This document shows, piece by piece, positions 12,213-24,099 of a stretch of DNA of 64,000 bases. The stretch comes from Culex pipiens pallens. Its lineage: Eukaryota; Arthropoda; Insecta; Diptera; Culicidae. A program made the position numbers and the translations under genes. The notes beneath the pieces were generated by a model. That model worked only from the letters and a program-made list of their open reading frames with translations, had not been told where the DNA came from and ran no database searches. How positions within the stretch are numbered: position 1 is the first letter of the stretch; each line of letters starts with the position of its first letter. Location: contig NC_068938.1 of the NCBI RefSeq assembly GCF_016801865.2, positions 48,839,331 to 48,903,330 of the forward strand. Direction: 5' to 3'.

Positions 12213-13593
12213 GAGCGAGTCCACGAACAGGGCATACCCCTTTGTATGGGACGTCGTTTGGACCTCACCAATCTACCTGAAATTTTCAGGGGTTGTTTGT
12301 ACATATAAAACTAGCATCTGGCCAAAATATGAGCACTCTAGGTCAACGGGAAGTGGGGCAAATCGGGACACAAAGTTTGAAGGTTCAAAAACGTAAAAAA
12401 TCTTAAAAAGGCTATAACTTAGGCAAAATTCAATTTAATTTCAAAATTCAAAATGCATCTTGAAGGGCTTCAAAAATGCAACAAAATGCAGGGTAGAGCA
12501 TCCCAATTGGTTAATTCTAAAGGGAGTTATTGGCATTTTAGTGAAAAAATAGCATTATTTTCAAACTGAAATAAAAAAGTGTTCCATCCAGATATCAACT
12601 CGCTTCGACCTGCAGCTTGTAGGGGACATCTGGGACTACCATCTGAGACTGAGACCGCTTTGGGTAAGGCAGTTTAACATAGTAAATAGACACTTTTACT
12701 TTTAGTGAATTTTTGGTAGTAAATTTTTGCTCGGTGGACCCCTTAGATCCCATTTTCTGGTGGTAATTTTATCATAATCGTGTTCCTGAGACAATTTCAC
12801 GATAGAAACATGCATAAAAATGTTTGTTTTCATCCATTTTAACCCTTTAAAAAATGAAAGATAAAAAAATTAAGAAGCTGCTTTTTTTCTGGTGTCATCT
12901 AGTATCCTTGGAAACGAACTTGATTTTCAATAAATGTGAATCAAAGTTTTTTTTAACTTTAATTTTTAAAGGGTTGAAATGGATGAAAACAAACACTTTT
13001 ATGCATGTTTCTAATGTGAAATTGTCTCAGGAACACGAATATGATAAAATTATCACCAGAAAATTGGATCTAAGGGGTCCTCCGAGCAAAAATTTACCAC
13101 CACAAAAATCACTAAAAGTAAAAGTGTCTATTTGATATGTTAAACTGCCTTACCCAAAGCGGTCTCAGTCTCAGATGGTAGTCCCAGATGTCCCCTACAA
13201 GCTGCAGGTCGATCCGAGTTGATATCTGGATGGAACACTTTTTTATTTCAGTTTGAAAATAATGCTATTTTTTCACAAAAATGCCAATAACTCCCTTTAG
13301 AATTAACCAATTGGGATGCTCTACCCTGCATTTTGTTGCATTTTTGAAGCCCTTCAAGATGCATTTTGAATTTTGAAATTAAATTGAATTTTGCCCAAGT
13401 TATAGCCTTTTTAAGATTTTTTACGTTTTTGAACCTTCAAACTTTGTGTCCCGATTTGCCCCACTTCCCGTTGACGTAGAGTGCTCATATTTTGACCAGA
13501 TGCTAGTTTTATATGTACAAACAACCCCTAAAAATTTCAGGCAGATTGGTAAGGTCGAAGCGAGATGGGTATGCTTTGCTCGTGGACTCGCTC
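12213..13593. mobile_element. TTAA-flanked foldback element
   Basis: The ends are GAGCGAGTCCACGAAC and the inverse, flanked by TTAA at 12209-12212 and 13594-13597. The two arms, about 640 bp each, are nearly identical in inverse orientation, with a short central loop near 12880-12935. No coding frame fits a transposase. A TTAA target duplication is typical of piggyBac-mobilised non-autonomous elements; that assignment is inferred. High arm identity suggests either a recent insertion or arm-to-arm gene conversion. Confidence 0.85.
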
Positions 13594-13656
13594 TTAAAAG
13601 CTCCTAGACCCACCTTCATGTATACATATCTACTCAGAATCGAAAACTGAACAAAT

Positions 13657-13722
13657 GTCTGTGTGTGTGTGTATGTGTGTGTGTGTGTATGTGTGTGTGT
13701 ATGTGTGTGTATGTATGTATGT
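13657..13722. repeat. GT-rich microsatellite
   Basis: GTGTGTGTGTATGTGTGT units are the inverse counterpart of the CA-rich tract in copy A1, at the same relative position inside copy A2. Confidence 0.95.
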
Positions 13723-13914
13723 GACCAAAATTCTCACTGAGTTTTCTCAGCACTGGCTAACCGATTTTGATCGAACCAGTTGCATTCGATTTGGTTTAGG
13801 GTCCCATACATCGCTATTGAATTGTTTGATGTTTCGATAAGTAGTTCAAAAGTTATGCATAAAAATGTGTTTTCACAAATACCCGGATCTCAATTATATG
13901 CATGTAAACGATGT

Positions 13915-14830
13915 CCGGATCCATCATCCGACCCATCGTTGATTAGGTAATTGAAAGGCCTTTCCAATGAGTCCAAGACATTGAAGATCTGGCAACCCTG
14001 TCTCGAGTTATGACCACTTAAGTGATATTTATGTACTTTTTTGAAGCCGGATCTCACTTAAATGCATGTAAACGATGTCCGGATCCATCATCCGACCCAT
14101 CGTTGATTAGGTAATTGAAAGGCCTTTCCAATGAGTCCAAGACATTGAAGATCTGGCAACCCTGTCTCGAGTTATGACCACTTAAGTGATATTTATGTAC
14201 TTTTTTGAAGCCGGATCTCACTTAAATGTATTTAAACTATGTCCGGATCCATCATCCGACCCATCGTTGGTAAGGTAATTGAAAGACCTTTCCAACAAGT
14301 CCACAACATCGAAGATCTGGCAACCCTGTCTCGAGTTATGACCACTTAAGTGATATTTATGTACATTTTTGAAGCCGGATCTCACTTAAATGTATGTAAA
14401 CTATGTCCGGATCCATCATCCGACCCATCGTTGATTAGGTAATTGAAAGGCCTTTCCAATGAGTACAAAATATTGAAGATCTGGCAACCCTGTCTCGAGT
14501 TATGACCACTTAAGTGATATTTATGTACTTTTTTGAAGCCGGATCTCACTTAAATGTATGTAAACTATGTCCGGATCCATCATCCGACCCATCGTTGATT
14601 AGGTAATTGAAAGGCTTTTCCAATGAGTACAAAATATTGAAGATCTGGCAACCCTGTCTCGAGTTATGACCACTTAAGTGATATTTATGTACTTTTTTGA
14701 AGCCGGATCTCACTTAAATGTATGTAAACTATGACCGGATCCATCATCCGACCCATCGTTGGTTAGGTAATTGAAAGGCCTTTCTAAAGAGTCCAAAACA
14801 TTGAAGATCTGGCAACCCTGCTTGAGTTAT
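13915..14830 (-). repeat. Tandem array, 164-bp unit, about six copies
   Basis: CCGGATCCATCATCCGAC recurs at about 13916, 14081, 14244, 14409, 14572 and 14737. This is the inverse of the A1 array with the same period. Confidence 0.95.
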
Positions 14831-15103
14831 GACCACATAAGTTATACATTGTGTTCTTTTTTTCTGGATCTAAAAAAATGATGAAACCACTCATATACCC
14901 ATTTTTTCTAAAAAGTGAGGAAGGCATCAACCACATAGGTGGATTAAGTTAGTTTTTCTGATTATTTTATAAAGTTTTGCTTAGATATTTATAAGTATAC
15001 AATTTCCCGGGACTCTCGACCAAATTTCCCGGGAAACGAGAGGTCCAAAAATGATCGATTTCCCGGGAATATTTTCCCGGGAATTCCCGCTCGTCACCCT
15101 CTA

Positions 15104-15111
15104 GCTGCTTT
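15104..15111. other. 8-bp target duplication, right copy
   Basis: GCTGCTTT follows the inverse TIR and is identical to 7181-7188. Confidence 0.8.
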
Positions 15112-15154
15112 TAACAAAGAAAATGTATAAACATAGCCAGATAAAAAAACAAAA

Positions 15155-15962
15155 AACTAACTTAATCCACCTATGTGGTTGGAGCCTTCCTCACTTATTA
15201 CCAGCAATGGCTGATATGATGGAATTGTACAAAAATTTCATCATCCGGAATAAAAAAGTACATAAATATCACTTAAGTGGTCATACCTCGAGACAGGGTT
15301 GCTAGATCATCAATGTTTTGGACTCGTTGGAAAGGTCTTTTGATAACCTTACCAACGATGGGTCGGATGGTGGACCCGGACTTAGTTTACATACATTTAA
15401 ATGAGATCCGGCTTCAAAAAAGTACATAAATGTCACTTAAGTGGCCATATCTCGAGACAGGGTTGCCAAATCATCAATGTTTTGAACTCGTTGAAAAGAT
15501 TTTTTGAAAACCTAACCAACGATGGTTTGGATGATGGACCCGGACATAGTTTACATACATTTAAGTGAGATCTGGATATATGTGAAAACACATTTTTATA
15601 CATAACTTTTGAACTACTTATCGAAACTTCAATCTGTATAAAATTCGATCTATGGGACCCTAAATTAAGTCGAATGCAACTGGTTTGGGTCAAATCGGTT
15701 CAGCCAGTGCCGGGAAACATTAGCTAGTTTGTTGGTCACATACATACATACACACACACATACACACACACATACACATAGACACACTACCGGAGAAATT
15801 AATACTCAGGTGTCTGTTAGCAGATTCCGACCTTGTAAATAAAACAGACATTTGTTCAGTTTTCGATTCTGAGTCGATATGTATACATGAAGGTGGGTCT
15901 ATGACGTTTTTATACAAAGTTCATTTTTAGAGCAGGATTATACCTCAGTGAGGAAGTCAAAA
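15155..15962 (+). mobile_element. Family A element, copy A3, short
   Basis: It starts AACTAACTTAATCCACC and ends CCTCAGTGAGGAAGTCAAAAA. It has only two to three 164-bp units (15260-15590), the CA-rich microsatellite at 15738-15782, and the conserved 3' tail. A short stretch at about 15783-15845 has no counterpart in A1, where the microsatellite runs directly into 'cagacatttgttcag'. It may be a small insertion or a diverged segment. Confidence 0.7.
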
Positions 15963-17530
15963 ACGAAATTAAAAATCTTAAAATTAAATCGCTTAATTTC
16001 AGATAGTTATTCTGCTTTATAACATGACAAAAAAAACAAACATATGACAGTATTGCCACTTTTTGAAACTCTAGGGTTTTTTGAAAAAGTAAAAAATAAA
16101 ATTGCACCGTTTTCATGATTAATCAACCTAGAAGTGATTTTTTATACAAAGACTATTTTTTACTTATAGATAACAAAGAACTTCTATTTTCTTGGCTGAG
16201 TGTCAACAGAATGTGTTCAGAATTGTTCAATATTTGGCATTTTTGGTAATCTCAAACATATCCAAAAATGATAATTGTTGAGTGCGAAGAAATTAATAAA
16301 ATAGTCATAAATTATCTCAAATTGCAGCCATTTTCACTTGAACCCATCTCAACAAAAACTACAACTTTACCCAAGACGCTAAATCTTCTCAATTTTTTCG
16401 AGATCCATTCTCCCCTTGGTTATTTTTCTAGAACATTATCCCCCCCTCCCTCTCCCTTTCATTTTTTACGATTTTGTATCAATGTTTTTCAATACCTCAT
16501 ATTAAATGGAATGTCAAAACTAATGAAAAATAATTGCTACATATTTTTTTAAAACTTTCTCTGTATCCATCAAATTCAAATACTCACAGTTTTATTTTAT
16601 GATTAAAACAGAAACGCAAAAAACAGAAAACTCATTTTTAACTCTATTAATGCTTAAAAAATCCAAAACTCCCGAAAATAAATTTTACATTGTTTACAAA
16701 AAAATCTTGAATGCATGCAAAACTTCACAAAAATAGATATTTGAAAAGATGCTTACCTAATTTTCATCAAAAAAAAAAATCAGATTAAAAATAATGAAAA
16801 GTTGATGACTGCAGCAATTAAAAAACTCGAGAAAACTCTTTATTTTTATAATGTTTTTGAGAACAGCTCAGTTTTGAAAAAAAAAATAAAAATACATAAA
16901 CTTTCTTTTTAAAAAATTTAACAGTTGATTATTGAAAACTAGAACAAAACAATACCAGAACTGTTCATGTTTCAAACTATGTGAAATTACAGAGAAATCG
17001 ATAAAAGATAACTAACTTTTTAAAAGTTTTCATGTTGGAGCGAATGCAAAAACTTACAAAAAATATCCAGAGTTTTTTTTAATGGACCTGTAAGCTATCG
17101 TGCTTTGTATGTTTATAGGACTTATAAAAAAACTCTAGATTTAATCTTTGAAAAAAAAAAATTCAAGATTTTTTTACATGCTTAAAATTTCCTCTTGAAC
17201 ATGAATGATAAAGGAAAGAAAATGTATTTTTAAAATTGTCATAAAATGGCTCACACGTAAAAATAGTTTTTCTTTACAAATTAATAAAGCAAGCACACCT
17301 TACATCTATTGTTTAGTTACAATATAATAATTATGCAAAGTTGTTTTATTTGGTTAAAACAAACAAATGTACTGTATGCACTGTAATGTACTTTTATTTT
17401 TTTTAACTAGTTTTTGATTGACGGTTGCATATGTTTGTTTCATATCAAAATATGCTACAATAAGTTTAATATATTTAGGAAAAAGTATAGTGGATTTGAT
17501 AGTTAGGTCTTACTTCCACCAAATTTGTCG
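15963..17530. other. AT-rich sequence, nothing recognised
   Basis: Long A and T runs, no terminal repeats and no periodicity that I can see. Open frames are short and low-complexity. Confidence 0.4.
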
Positions 17531-19760
17531 ATTTTCACTATTTCTTAAATTTCTATTGGCACTCTCAGACTCCCCTTGGCTCTAAATAACGAGTGGCTCC
17601 TTCACCGTCTAACTTCACTCTTTTTTTCTACTACTGCACAAACCAACTCGCTAAATGGACACCGAATGGCTAAATGGGGCGGAAAATTGCTTTTCGCCAC
17701 TTTACTTCCAAAGTTGTGCGTTTTAAAAAGGGCGCTACGGGAAGATCGTTTCAGAGTTTTGATGGATGACTTCGTCGAGCAGGGGCATGATAAGGTTTCT
17801 GCAGACAGAAGTCTGGATCGCAGATCTAGAAATATAACTTTTTTTTATATAAGAATTAAACTAATTTAAAAAAATAATAAATTTAAGACAAGGAAATTAA
17901 AAGATCGTACTGTCAGAAATTTCACCCCTAATCTCATCGTCTGTCGTCTTTGCAGTTGTGCACAATTTCCGGTACCCAAATCGTCCCAAATTGTGTCTGC
18001 GGATGGAAGTCCCACTTGATGATGGTTCTTGGTCAAAAGGACACCAATTTTCCTTGCCCTCGTCCCGGCGTTTTACTGCTGTTGAGATAGAGTTAAGGGA
18101 GGCAAAAAAAAAAAAAAAAAAACAACAAAAGCCCTCGACGAAAGCTCCCACTCAAAAGCTCGTCACGGGGAAAATCGCTAGAACAAAAAGGAATCCTCCG
18201 AGGTCTTACGACACTTTGCATTGCACAAGAGTGGCGAAGAAAGAAACGTTGGCCGTCAGCTTGTTTCGCACTATTGCTTTCCGTTTGGACCCTTGTTTCC
18301 TCTTTTTGTCACTTTTTTTTGGTGTAGTGAAAGAAGCTTTTTTCTTGTAAAAGGGCAAGAATAAAGAGGGTCCATTTTTGCATCCTCAACGATTTGATTC
18401 TTGTTTTGCTGGACTTGCTTTTGTTCTTTTATACGATTGCTGACTTAAAATATTGTTATTTCTTAGTAAAAAGTGGTGAAATTCTTTGGTCGTGACATAG
18501 TTCTTCATCATCAATAAATTGTTTATGATTATTGTTATCGGTACTAACAGAGAATATTCTTTATAATCCTTCATAAAACATGAAAAAACGATTTTATATT
18601 GTCGTTGTAAATTTCACCGATTAGTGTCACAATTTATTTAACCTCTCTCAATCAAAACAGCGTGCAATTCAATCACACCTTCTTCGTCCGTTGCTCAAAT
18701 GTGACTGCAGTAATTACTCCAGCTCACAAATTGGCCATAAAAATAAACTTAAACTGGTGTGTTCCCACAAAGCCCGCAGTCACAAATTAATCCTTTGTGG
18801 AATATTTCCAACAGTTCAAAATGTGTATGTGTGTGCATGTCATCGAAATTTTACGACCACCACCACTACCAAAAATCAATTACGCACAAACAATTTGTTG
18901 AATTGAGCAATCATGATTAGATTATATCGCCACGGGCATAGGCTTTAGTCAAAAACTAGAGTTGGGCACTTTGGGTTTATGTTCTGTGTGAACGCGCTGG
19001 TGCAAAATGACTTTTAGCTCTAAACAATCGTTGGAATTTGGAAAAGCTTGAAAAATCGCTAGGAATATTGGGAAAGGGTCTAACTTAAAACAACAACAAA
19101 AATTATTTTTCAACCTAATCGGTATAAAAAAACAAAAATGAAAATGTACGAAATAAACCCATTCGAAAGCATAAACCCCTAACAAAATGCTTTATGACAG
19201 TTGCAAATGTACCCGCAACAACGCAATAACTGTTCCCCCCGCAATAGTGTCAGCTGGTCGTAAAACAAAACAACAAATCGCAGAATTTGTGGCGCGCTTC
19301 AATTTCCGACAAATTTATGGCTTGCGCTATCGATAAAATGGCTAGCAATTTTCCAGCGTTTCAACGAGGTGGAAACGTTAACTAAGTACGAGGGCTTTTT
19401 GAATAAAGTTATTTGAGAACTGTCATAGTTGTGAAAATTTAATCTTTATGTTTTTAATGCTTGAAAAATGTCAGAAACAAAGGGTAATTTCACTAAACAA
19501 AAACAGTAACAAAATCATGCTTATTTTAATGTCCGAGAAATTAAAAAATAAACATGAAATACATAGTAGTTTATGCAAAAAGTTGCAAAAAGAGGATTTT
19601 TTCAGCACGAGTCTTACATTCATCCAACGAGGTTCAAGTTTTGCAACGAGTTCCATACATCGTTTTTTTGCAATTCCGAAAAACACAATTTGGATAGAAT
19701 TATAGGACAAATGTCCATTGAGTCAATAAATCATCTGAATAAAATAAAATGTTGAAAAGT
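17531..19760. other. Ordinary, apparently low-copy block
   Basis: The composition is more even than the flanks. A run of 18 A residues sits inside the longest frame (about 17958-18350), whose translation shows no recognisable domain. No repeat structure is visible. It may be intronic or intergenic host DNA. Confidence 0.35.
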
Positions 19761-19767
19761 ACAACTT

Positions 19768-19851
19768 TTCCTAACAAGTGCTTAAAAGTTCCACTTTTCA
19801 GCATCCTTTTCAGTGCTGAAAAGTAGAACTTTTAAGCATTTATTAGGGTTA
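19768..19851. repeat. Small inverted repeat
   Basis: TGCTTAAAAGTTCCACTTTT and its near-perfect inverse face each other across about ten bases, with a further partial match outward (CCTAACAA against TTATTAGGG). It could fold as a long hairpin and resembles a tiny MITE. Confidence 0.65.
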
Positions 19852-19997
19852 CTATTCAATTCTGTTATATTTGGCAGAGAAAAGTAGGCTGTTTCGGCGT
19901 TTGAGAATGACAGAAAAAGTAAGTAGTTTCACGACGGAATTGCAAAAAAAGTGTTTTAAAATGTATTTACACTAGATCAATTGGTTATCAATCATTA

Positions 19998-20205
19998 CAC
20001 AGCAACTTTTGATGTTCGTTTCAGTTAATATTTACTGAAACCTGCACTACTGAAATTTTCAGCTAGTTTTTCGCTGAATTTCAGTTAAATTTTGTATGGA
20101 GCTGTTAAAGTTTGCTGAAACTTCAGCAAATTTTCGATTACTGAAAATTTCAGTAGTGCAAATTTCTGCAAATTTAACTGAATTCAGTTATGAGAAATTG
20201 GTGCG
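19998..20205. mobile_element. Probable TA-flanked palindromic MITE
   Basis: TA at 19996-19997 and 20206-20207 flank CACAGCAACTTTTG and the imperfect inverse CAAATTGGTGCG. The body is full of CTGAAATTTCAG-type motifs in both orientations, including 'cactactgaaattttcag' facing 'ctgaaaatttcagtagtg'. The terminal match is imperfect, so the exact ends are uncertain. Confidence 0.5.
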
Positions 20206-21169
20206 TAGTTTCCAAAAAATCTAAAATTTGGCGAAAACAAAAAAAAAGCAACCAAAAACATTTTTTTTGCGTTACTATACATCGAATATTCACAAAAAAT
20301 CTAAAGATTTTTGAATACAGTCATTAGCCCGGGTCAAAAAAATTAAAGTTGCTCAAATCAAAAATTATATGAGATTGCCCGAAAGAGTACTCAAAATGGA
20401 GGCACAGGCCAAAATTTCAGCCCATTTGGATGAAAACTGGCTTGCCTTGAGCAGGAACAAGTTTAAATGGGAATTAACCCGTAAAACTGGAGCATTTAGG
20501 TAAATTGCTCTGTACAAGTCAGCCGTTAACAAATGACGACTTTTGCATACCATGGGGTCCTAGGGGATGGTCTGGGGAACAATTCCTCCGAAGGGTGCAA
20601 AACGATCCGAGGCCCCTGATCTTGCCTTGAACCGGATTCATTCCGGCGTCGCAGAAATTCTCATGGTCCCAGCTAAATGTATAGGGAAAAATCAAAGCAC
20701 ACTGAGAAGGCTGCCTCGATCAAAGGACGCCACATGGCAATCACACGGGTCCCCCACAGACCGTTATTATAAATAAAAAATTTCCAACCAAACCAATGAT
20801 TGGACATGGTTCCTGGGACCATTTTGCACCTCTGGGCCGAGTTTCAAAATATTTGCCGGCAGAAATTTCGAATACGGTCAGTTTTAGTGTTTCGAGTAGA
20901 AATTAAGGGGAAATCACATGTAAAATGCGTAGGAAAAGATCAAAGTTTCAATGTTTTAATTCCAAAACATTACTGGTCATGGTTTTAAATTGTATTAACA
21001 TGTAGCAGAATGATATAAAAACGATTTACAGCACTGACTTAGCCGGATTAAGCCGAAGTTAAGTGACTTAAGTATATTATTTACAAGTTTACACCTTAAT
21101 ATTAAAAAAAACTCCTACATCAAGGAATTTAAAGGATAAGGATAACTAGATAGCACAAAAATAACTTAA

Positions 21170-22345
21170 AATGGGGTGACTTTGAGCCAAGGGGTGACAT
21201 TGTACCAATAAATGCATTAAGATTGCTTTGATAAGCTTGAATTTTATGTTAATTTATTTATTTGTAGACGGATTAATTTGGTCTATTTATGTTCCCACAA
21301 AGCAATTTGATGATATTGCTACGCAAATCTGCTTATTCTGTTTGAATAAAGCCTGTTGATTTAAAATTTAATTAATTAAAATAAATTTAAAATCTCCTGG
21401 AATCCTCCAAATTTGAAAATTATGCTCACATTTTTCAGTTCTGAATCAATTTCTTCTGAAATCAAATAAAACAATCAAAATATTAGGGAAACAAATTTTT
21501 TGACGTGGCAAGTTTGTGACATAGCAATTAGAATAAACTTGTTCTTTTTTGTTTTAAATCGTTTACAAATTTCAAACTTACGAATGAAATCCGGAGACAA
21601 CTCCAGCTATCATTTAGCTCATATATTTTTGTTGTCCTGAGTAATGATTATACTTAGCAAAAGTTGAATGGCACAACTTCCCACAGGATTAATATTTCAA
21701 ACCAACCAATTATTTTTCAACATTGCTGTTATCGTCATAAAATAAAAAATAAATAAAATAAAATAACTTTTCGTAATTGGATAAAATAATTTTGATACAG
21801 TCATAGTTAGGATTCAATAAAACATATTATTGATCATCAAGAACGTTCACTAATAATGTATTCATCAAAACAAATCCTACTTCTGGCCAATGTGAAAACA
21901 CAATCAATCTTTTAACAAGCTTGGCATATCTTATGAAAACATGAAAATAGTACAGTTAAATATCAAATCAAATTGTTCGCTCTACAACATTACCAGCCAA
22001 ACCGGGGTGAGAGGCAACCACGTTTAACACTCTAACACCGTACCCGATATAGTCAAGTATGTACATGTAATGTAAGTTTTAAATGTGACTTGTGTCCTAA
22101 AACTCTTGTCGGGGTCAAACGTTAAGGCTTATGAAACTAAAGCTTTATCTATTTTATCTATTTTTTAGTGTTTCGTACTTATTGAACTTTTTATGGCAGA
22201 GGACATAATCTGAAAACAATATTTGCAACGATTATACTTTGCAATTCAAGCTTATCGAGCTTGGTGTTAAGCTATCTGGCTATTATAAAAGCGTATAATT
22301 TGGTACAATGTCACCCCTTGGCTCAAAGTCACCCCATTTTAAGTT
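21170..22345. repeat. Inner 'ggggtgac' inverted motifs and unique loop
   Basis: At the inner ends of both arms lies AATGGGGTGACTTTGAGCC followed by GGGGTGACATTG, in inverse orientation at 22300-22340. The motif resembles the ends of the TA elements at 593 and 25093. The sequence between them, about 21250-22240, is AT-rich with no recognised content. Confidence 0.55.
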
Positions 22346-22764
22346 ATTTTTGTGCTATCTAGTTATCCTTGACTTTAAATTCCTTGATGTAGTAGTTTTT
22401 TTTTAATATTAAGGTGTAAACTTGTAAATAATATACTTAAGTCACTTAACTCCGGCTTAATCCGGCTAAGTCAGTGCTGTAAATCGCTTTTAAATCATTC
22501 TGCTACATGTTAATACAATTTAAAACCATGACCAGTAATGTTTTGGAATTAAAACATTGAAACTTTGATCTTTTCCTACGCATTTTACATGTGATTTCCC
22601 CTTAATTTCTACTCGAAACACTAAAACTGACCGTATTCGAAATTTCTGCCGGCAAATATTTTGAAACTCGGCCCAGAGGTGCAGAATGGTCCCAGGAACC
22701 ATGTGCAATCATTGGTTTGGGTGGAAATTTTTTATTTATAATAACGGTCTGTGGGGGACCCGTG

Positions 22765-22930
22765 AATCAGCCAAAACGTGGCAGGAGGGTATCGTCATTT
22801 TCTGCTTTTAAAGTGGTTTTGTTATTTCTAGGACACTTTGTTCAACCAGATATTTGATCAAAAACACCTTAACAACGCTAAACGTTATTTTGAAGCCGAA
22901 TTTGAAGGTATTTTCCTGCCACGTGGTGGC
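22765..22930. mobile_element. Small palindromic insert in the right arm
   Basis: AATCAGCCAAAACGTGGCAG faces CTGCCACGTGGTGGCTGATT, giving terminal inverted repeats of about 22 bp. The corresponding left-arm position (20745-20755) lacks it, so it is either an insertion here or a loss from the left arm. Confidence 0.6.
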
Positions 22931-23142
22931 TGATTGCCATGTGGCGTCCTCTGATCGAGGCAGCCTTCTTAGTGTGCTTTGATTTTTCCCTATACATTTA
23001 GCTGGGACCATGAGAATTTCTGCGACGCCGGAATGAATCCGGTTCAAGGCAAGATCAGGGGCCTCGGATCGTCTTGCACCCTTCGGAGGAATTGTTCCCC
23101 AGACCATCCCCTAGGACCCCATGGTATGCAAAAGTCGTCATT

Positions 23143-23662
23143 TCGACGTCGTCGTGCTATCTTGTCGCACCCGCCATTTTGACGTTCCGAGAAAAACGCG
23201 TTTTAATGTTTTACCTTGAATATACAAAAACGAGAGCACGCAATGTAAACAATAACAAACACTTTTTGTTTGGCTGACCATTCTGTGCATTGTCCCAAAG
23301 TTTGGTTGAAGTTGGTTGCTGGAGTCCCGAGTTATAATTACAAATGTTTACGGTAGTCTAGCTTGTACGTGCGACAAACGCATCCTGACTTTCCTGGCCT
23401 GAAATCCCTTTGGCCTTTTGTCGCACTTACATCAATTTTCATGGAGTGACAAGATAGCACGACAAGATTGAAACTACTTTCATATGTAAAGTGACAAAAA
23501 TGCACGGAGTTTTTTCGGTTTTTGTTGAATATCTCAGGATTGAAATCGAATTTTGGGGATCTGTGAAGGTCAAAAGGTGAGGCATTGTGAGCTGCACAAA
23601 ATGGTGTTCTTAACTCAATTTGGTCCAAAATGCACGTACGACAAGTTAGCACTATGGCGACG
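23143..23662. mobile_element. MITE with CGTCG...TTGTCG ends and internal motif copies
   Basis: It is absent from the left arm, where the site reads 'gtcatttgttaac' in inverse. The ends CGTCGTCGTGCTATCTTGTC and the inverse of CGTCGCCATAGTGCTAACTT are related, and the flanking bases ATT are duplicated. The motif GTGCTATCTTGTCG also recurs inside in inverse (23448-23465), together with further TTGTCGCAC and TACGACAAG variants. A 3-bp duplication would fit a PIF/Harbinger-type element. That is weak inference. Confidence 0.55.
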
Positions 23663-24099
23663 ATTTGTTAACGGCTGACTTGTACAGAGCAATTTACCTA
23701 AATGCTCCAGTTTTACGGGTTAATTCCCATTTAAACTTGTTCCTGCTCAAGGCAAGCGAGTTTTCATCCAAATGGGCTGAAATTTTGGCCTGTGCCTCCA
23801 TTTTGAGTACTCTTTCGGGCAATCTCATATAATTTTTGATTTGAGCAACTTTAATTTTTTTGACCCGGGCTAACAGTCATACTCCAGTTTTGCACTGCCC
23901 CGGTTTTGATTCGTTCAGCTGCCTCGGTTAAGCACGGCCCAATGCTTAAATGAAGCACAGAACTTATGGATTTTTGGCTGTATGGGCGACATTGGCTATA
24001 ATCGTGTGAAATTTAAATAAAATACTTAAATAAAAATAAATTATAGTGTTTGAAATCGGGATGATGTCAGCTATCGATTGCACTTATATTACATGAAAA

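Larger units (their letters stand above)
12153..14954 (-). mobile_element. Family A element, copy A2, inverted and interrupted
   Basis: It begins with the inverse of the 3' end (TTTTGCCGTCCTCACTGAGG) and ends with the inverse of the 5' end (GGATTAAGTTAGTT). It is interrupted at a TTAA by 12213-13593. Removing that insert restores 'tctattaaaagctcc', which is present uninterrupted, in inverse, in copy A1 near 11945-11960. The array has about six units. With A1, separated by only 142 bp, it forms a large head-to-head inverted pair. Confidence 0.7.
7189..15103. mobile_element. hAT-like non-autonomous element carrying nested insertions
   Basis: The left end is TAGAGGGTGGCGA and the right end is the inverse of TAGAGGGTGACGA, flanked by exact 8-bp duplications GCTGCTTT. 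Subterminal TTTCCCGGGAA motifs occur at both ends (7230-7275 and 15005-15090). An 8-bp duplication and a TIR starting T-A-G-A-G fit the known hAT pattern. No transposase frame is present. Most of the interior consists of two family A copies in mirror orientation, and the second of these holds a TTAA foldback. The element's own DNA is roughly 7189-7950, 12011-12152 and 14955-15103. Confidence 0.75.
20325..23872. mobile_element. 3.5-kb palindromic element with exact 8-bp target duplication
   Basis: TAGCCCGGGTCAAAAAAATT starts the element and its exact inverse ends it, flanked by ACAGTCAT at 20317-20324 and 23873-23880. The left arm is 20325 to about 21213. The right arm, about 22300-23872, is longer only because of two insertions (22765-22930 and 23143-23662); without them the arms differ by about two bases in length (about 889 and 887). 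The loop of about 1.1 kb is unique here. An 8-bp duplication suggests a hAT- or P-type transposase. No transposase frame is visible, and the matching short frames on opposite strands are a by-product of the inverted repeat. Confidence 0.85.

Noticed and set aside
20800..22708. Two nearly identical 62-residue frames on opposite strands
   Set aside because: They are the same sequence in the two arms of the 20.3-kb palindrome and carry no transposase motifs.
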